NCBI GenBank assembly: GCA_947476255.1
Contig: CANJPY010000053.1
Span: 1 to 35,523, forward strand
DNA length: 35,523 bases
Direction: 5' to 3'
Origin: Chthoniobacteraceae bacterium
GTDB taxonomy: Bacteria > Verrucomicrobiota > Verrucomicrobiia > Chthoniobacterales > Chthoniobacteraceae
The notes under the pieces were generated by a model. It saw nothing but the letters and a program-made list of their open reading frames with translations. It did no database searches and had not been told where the DNA came from. Below are positions 32,697 to 35,523 of this stretch, piece after piece (the stretch's first letter is position 1; the number at the start of each line of letters is the position of its first letter). The translations under genes were made by a program, and so were the position numbers.

Positions 32697-34034
32697 ATGG
32701 GCGATTTTTTTCACCGCAGCTTGGAGATTCCGAAGCTCGGGGCTGCGACGATTTCGTCTCCTGGAATGGCTCGTGAATGGGGGGCTGTAACCAACAGTTG
32801 GGTGCAGGATGCGGAACGTGTTTTGTTGGATGATAGTGCGGCAGGTAACGGGGTTATTGGTTCGGGGAAAGGTTCGGAGAACGCGCGGCTTTCGGTGGAG
32901 AAAGCAGGGCCAAGACGGAGCATTTTTTTTGCTCCGGAGACGACGACTTGCGCGATTTTGACGTGCGGCGGGCTGTGTCCAGGGATCAACGATGTGATCC
33001 GCAGTTTGGTGATGCACGCGTACTACGGGTATGGGATCCGGCGGGTGCTCGGTTTGCGGTATGGGTACGAGTCCTTGAACCATGCTTATGGGCATGTTCC
33101 GGTGGAGTTGACCCCGGAGCGAGTAGCGAAAATCCACCACATGGGAGGCTCTGTTTTGGGCACCTCGCGAGGCATTCAGGACGCTCCGACAATGGTCGCC
33201 CGGTTGGAGGCCCTCGACGTGCAGGTGCTTTTTGTCGTAGGAGGGGACGGTTCTCAGCGCGGTGCCCGAGACATAGTGAATGAGGCGGCAAGACGCGGGC
33301 TGTGTCTCTCGGTGATTGGAATCCCAAAGACCATCGATAACGACCTGCTCTACATGGATCGGAGTTTTGGCTATTTGACGGCTTTTAGCGAGGCCTCGCG
33401 CTCGTTGGTCGTGGCCCACGATGAGGCACGGGCGGTGCGTAATGGCATCGGACTTGTCAAACTCATGGGGCGTGATTCTGGGTTCATTGCATGCGCGGGG
33501 GCGCTTGCGACCGCGGAAGCGAATTTTGTGTTGATCCCAGAGGTGCCGTTTTGTCTGGAGGGAAAACGGGGGCTTCTAGCCAGCGTGGAGGCGAGGCTGC
33601 AGAAACGCGGGCACGCTTTGATTGTGGTGGCGGAAGGAGCGGGGCAGGATCTTTTTGCCGAGCGTACCCAAGAAACAGATGCCTCCGGAAACCGCCGCTA
33701 CGGAGATATTGGCGTCCTTCTCAAGGAGCGTTTAACGGCTCATTTCCAAAGTAAAGCAATGGCGTGCAACCTGCGGTATATTGACCCCGGTTACCAGTTG
33801 AGGGGAGGCGTCGCCACGCCCGAGGACCGCATCTTTTGTTTGCAACTGGCCCGGCATGCTGTTCACGCCGCGATGTCAGGAAAGACGGGGATGGTGGTGG
33901 CGCTCTGGCACCAGAGATATGTCCATCTGCCCGTTCATTTGGTGGCGGAAGGGCGCGCCAGAGTGGACGTAGAGGGCGATTTGTGGCGGAGCGTCTTGGA
34001 GTCTACAGGACAGCCTGCGCGGATGGGGACCTAA
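32697..34034 (+). CDS. 6-phosphofructokinase, plant/spirochaete-like type
   Basis: This 445-residue enzyme phosphorylates fructose 6-phosphate in glycolysis. GGDGS at 182-186 has Gly where pyrophosphate-dependent forms have Asp, so ATP is the likely donor. PKTIDND at 210-216 carries the catalytic D214, and Lys in place of the Gly of E. coli PfkA (PGTIDND) is typical of the longer plant and spirochaete-like branch. Other motifs are CGGLCPGINDVIRS, LMGRDSGFIA and RYIDPGYQLRGG. ATG 32697 was chosen over an in-frame TTG two codons upstream. About 85 N-terminal residues precede the core. Its stop overlaps that of the convergent gene. Confidence 0.9.
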   Translation: MGDFFHRSLEIPKLGAATISSPGMAREWGAVTNSWVQDAERVLLDDSAAGNGVIGSGKGSENARLSVEKAGPRRSIFFAPETTTCAILTCGGLCPGINDVIRSLVMHAYYGYGIRRVLGLRYGYESLNHAYGHVPVELTPERVAKIHHMGGSVLGTSRGIQDAPTMVARLEALDVQVLFVVGGDGSQRGARDIVNEAARRGLCLSVIGIPKTIDNDLLYMDRSFGYLTAFSEASRSLVVAHDEARAVRNGIGLVKLMGRDSGFIACAGALATAEANFVLIPEVPFCLEGKRGLLASVEARLQKRGHALIVVAEGAGQDLFAERTQETDASGNRRYGDIGVLLKERLTAHFQSKAMACNLRYIDPGYQLRGGVATPEDRIFCLQLARHAVHAAMSGKTGMVVALWHQRYVHLPVHLVAEGRARVDVEGDLWRSVLESTGQPARMGT

Positions 34035-34333
34035 ATCGGAGGTTGGTCTGTTTCCTCAGGCGGAATGGTGTCCGTTTTGGAGCGGTATGTTTCCCACGCG
34101 TCGGCAACTTTAACGAGTCCCAAGATGATGAGCACAGGACGAGCTACCAGAAAGAGAAGGCGGGCCACTCCGCTTACGAGTGTGCCAACGGGGAGGAGCG
34201 TCAAGAGAATGCCGATCCCGAAAGCCGCACTCAGGGCTTTTGCCGGTTCTTCGCGGGTGTAGGATTCAACGCGGTTAACGAAAACGTCCCGGGGATGCGG
34301 CGGTGGTGAGGTGGGCTGTTCCGGTGTGCTCAT
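34031..34333 (-). CDS. Small membrane protein, unknown function
   Basis: ATG 34333 gives 100 residues: a Pro-rich soluble N-terminus, a short helix (VNRVESYTREEPAKALSAAF), and a hydrophobic part at about 36-78 with two possible helices. The pattern of an amphipathic helix before a short glycine-rich membrane segment is reminiscent of the ElaB/YqjD (DUF883) group that tethers ribosomes, but no firm match is claimed. Its stop codon (TAG on the minus strand) shares the bases CTAA with the phosphofructokinase stop, tail to tail. Confidence 0.6.
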   Translation of the reverse strand: MSTPEQPTSPPPHPRDVFVNRVESYTREEPAKALSAAFGIGILLTLLPVGTLVSGVARLLFLVARPVLIILGLVKVADAWETYRSKTDTIPPEETDQPPI

Positions 34334-34652
34334 GGAGAGGATCTTTTCTGGCGAATTTTTGGGCGCAAGCAATCTTTGAATGAGGCGGGTCTGTGACTTT
34401 GGACGCTGAAAAAGTGGAAACCTCGGGAAATTGCTTGAGATAACCGAGGGAAATAGCTGGAATTAGGAGGGGTGGGAAAATGTTTTTCCAATTTTTGTCC
34501 ACCCAGCCCCTTTGAGGACCTTGAAATACGCGTTTGGCGGCGAATTAAGAGAAAAAAGGGGTTCTTTTGCAAATCAACGACAAAAACACTTGACCACAGA
34601 CAGAAGTTTTCGGAAGGTCCGCCCCCCAAAACCTACCCAAGGAGATTTTAAA
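34334..34652. other. Divergent intergenic region upstream of rpmB
   Basis: This 319-base region separates the small membrane protein from rpmB. It holds a nested inverted repeat at about 34470-34504 (GGGTGG / CCACCC around GGAAAA / TTTTCC). A possible -35 element TTGACC lies at about 34589, with no good -10 behind it. A promoter for rpmB must be here but is not certain. Confidence 0.35.
34639..34644 (+). promoter_or_regulatory. Strong ribosome binding site of rpmB
   Basis: AAGGAG lies 8 bases before ATG 34653. It settles the start within a longer open frame and is the clearest Shine-Dalgarno sequence in the window, as expected for a highly expressed ribosomal gene. Confidence 0.85.
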
Positions 34653-34916
34653 ATGAGCCGAGTCTGCAGCATCACTAAAGCAAAGCCTTCCCGAGGCTCC
34701 GTCATCCATCGTCGCGGTTTAGCGAAGAAAAAGGGAGGGATCGGCCAGCACGTCACCAAGGTGGTTGGGCGTACTTTCTACCCCAACTTGCAGACCAAGC
34801 GCATCTGGGTTCCTGAAGAAAACAAGTTCGTGACTGTAAAGCTCACAGCGCGTGCCTTAAAGACCGTCACCAAAAATGGAGCTTATACGACCCTGAAGAA
34901 GGCTGGAGTTCTCTAG
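34653..34916 (+). CDS. rpmB: 50S ribosomal protein L28
   Basis: This 87-residue basic protein of the large ribosomal subunit starts MSRVCSITKAKPSRG and contains HRRGLAKKKGGIG, a typical L28 opening, then TFYPNLQTKRIWVPEENKFVTVKLTARALKTV, which matches the family's core. The length is normal. The start is fixed by AAGGAG 8 bases upstream. The next gene follows after 62 bases and probably shares the transcript, ended by the terminator at 35234-35265. Confidence 0.97.
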   Translation: MSRVCSITKAKPSRGSVIHRRGLAKKKGGIGQHVTKVVGRTFYPNLQTKRIWVPEENKFVTVKLTARALKTVTKNGAYTTLKKAGVL

Positions 34917-34978
34917 GCTTTATATTTGTTGCCGATCCCTGTAGTCCCCTGCAATTTAAACCAACCCAAACTCAAACT

Positions 34979-35185
34979 ATGGCTTACACAGTAAAAAGCA
35001 AAAAATCCGGAAAAAATTACATCCTGCACGGCCGCAAGCAGGTGCTCAAAGGTGGACAGACTGTCACCCTGTATTTCTTCGCTGGTGAAGCGAAGGAAGG
35101 TGCGCTCGACGCACTGCCTGAAGGGTATGAAGTCTCCGAGAACGTTTCCACCGGACTTCCCCTTTTGAAGAAGATCAAGAAGTAA
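34979..35185 (+). CDS. Short basic protein downstream of rpmB, unknown function
   Basis: This 68-residue Lys-rich protein begins MAYTVKSKKSGKNYILHGRK and ends LPLLKKIKK. It has a beta-rich pattern (strand pairs around YILHG, VTLYFFAGE) and no Cys. The position behind rpmB, the basic charge and the following terminator suggest a small, well-expressed protein, perhaps nucleic-acid or ribosome associated; this is inference. No named family was recognised. Confidence 0.75.
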   Translation: MAYTVKSKKSGKNYILHGRKQVLKGGQTVTLYFFAGEAKEGALDALPEGYEVSENVSTGLPLLKKIKK

Positions 35186-35233
35186 GAACTTCCTGAATGC
35201 AGATCTCGGAGATTCGGTTCTCCGAAAACAACT

Positions 35234-35265
35234 CGGCCCCTGGGAAACCTAGGGCCGTTTTTTTT
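35234..35265 (+). terminator. Rho-independent terminator
   Basis: CGGCCC (35234-35239) pairs with GGGCCG (35252-35257), with an inner GG/CC pair around GAAA, followed by eight T. It ends the rpmB and short-basic-protein transcript. Confidence 0.93.
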
Positions 35266-35523
35266 GTGCCGTTTTCTTCTCAAATGCGTTCTTAATGACT
35301 TTGTTTTCACTGCCTTGCTTATAATAGTTCAATTCACATTCAAAACCCTCCTTGGAGCGTCGGCGGCACGCCGCGCAGGGCTCTTTTTTCTCGAGAGCTA
35401 AGAGGCTTGGAATAAACGACGGAAATTCCCGATAGACAAAAACGTCACTTTTTGCTGTGTTGGTTTGGGATGAAACCAATATCAGCCCCCTCTTTCGCAA
35501 CAGATTCCCACGCGCGCAAACTC
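35249..35523 (-). CDS. C-terminal part of a possible protein running off the window
   Basis: The minus-strand frame is open from the right edge to TAG at 35249-35251, inside the terminator stem of the convergent rpmB unit. About 91 residues are visible: a moderately hydrophobic stretch (FVYREFPSFIPSLLALEKKEP), a Cys-containing part CAACRRRSKEGFEC, then a Lys-rich tail. The codons look ordinary for protein. Three Cys in spacing C-x2-C-x9-C could hold metal. No family was recognised, and chance cannot be excluded. Confidence 0.4.
   Translation of the reverse strand, partial: VCARGNLLRKRGLILVSSQTNTAKSDVFVYREFPSFIPSLLALEKKEPCAACRRRSKEGFECELNYYKQGSENKVIKNAFEKKTAQKKRP
35295..35325 (+). promoter_or_regulatory. 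Possible promoter with consensus -10
   Basis: TATAAT at 35320-35325 is a perfect -10 hexamer; ATGACT at 35295-35300 matches four of six -35 bases, but with a long 19-base spacer. It would start a transcript near 35332, antisense to the frame at the window edge. Confidence 0.3.
35355..35389 (+). terminator. Possible terminator hairpin followed by six T
   Basis: A stem CGGCG (35361-35365) / CGCCG (35369-35373), extended by GCG/CGC and closed by GAGC (35355-35358) / GCTC (35380-35383), is followed at once by TTTTTT. With the -10 at 35320 it would bound a transcript of about 60 bases. The overlap with a possible minus-strand coding region lowers confidence. Confidence 0.4.

Overview
The window looks like chromosomal DNA from a Gram-negative member of the PVC group, most likely Verrucomicrobiota. 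This is inferred from gene content, not from a marker gene. Indicators are a signal-peptide protein that joins an N-terminal PVC-type domain, a sorbosone-dehydrogenase-like propeller and five haem sites; a second single-haem secreted protein; a plant/spirochaete-like phosphofructokinase; and a divergent LptE/BamD/heptose cluster. Many genes lack a clear Shine-Dalgarno sequence. No rRNA, tRNA, insertion sequence, integrase or CRISPR array was seen.

Layout. (1) 1-4468, + strand: the 3' end of a gene encoding an octapeptide-repeat protein, a strong hairpin, then a type I secretion ABC exporter with a degenerate C39-like domain and its HlyD-type adaptor, which overlap by 4 bp. The repeat protein is the probable exported substrate. 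(2) 4552-12046, - strand: an adaptor and two RND pumps arranged like mdtABC, joined by 4-bp overlaps, with no outer-membrane channel gene. (3) 12368-16961: terC, alaA-type aminotransferase, a YbjN-like protein, and thiH-thiS without thiG. (4) 17014-22774, - strand: an envelope cluster transcribed in the order small membrane protein, unassigned conserved protein, heptose-7-phosphate kinase, heptose bisphosphate phosphatase, BamD-like TPR protein, LptE-like lipoprotein and RsmI. A 10-bp tandem repeat abuts the rsmI start. (5) 23027-24322, - strand: a secreted mono-haem protein. (6) 24569-28070, + strand: AEC transporter, fumarylacetoacetase-fold dehydratase and a 2-oxoglutarate-semialdehyde-type dehydrogenase, suggesting non-phosphorylating breakdown of a sugar acid. 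(7) 28235-32581: a 1448-residue five-haem dehydrogenase-like protein. (8) 32697-35523: phosphofructokinase, a small membrane protein, ribosomal protein L28, a short basic protein, a clear terminator, and an open frame running off the window edge.

The main functional themes are export (type I and RND) and outer-membrane biogenesis (LPS heptose, LptE, BamD), followed by oxidative sugar-acid metabolism with periplasmic haem proteins. The items most worth a second look are the seven-octad super-repeat in the presumed type I substrate, the unassigned protein in the heptose cluster, the 10-bp repeat at the rsmI start, and the pentahaem fusion protein. Start codons that differ from the longest possible frame are explained in the entries.
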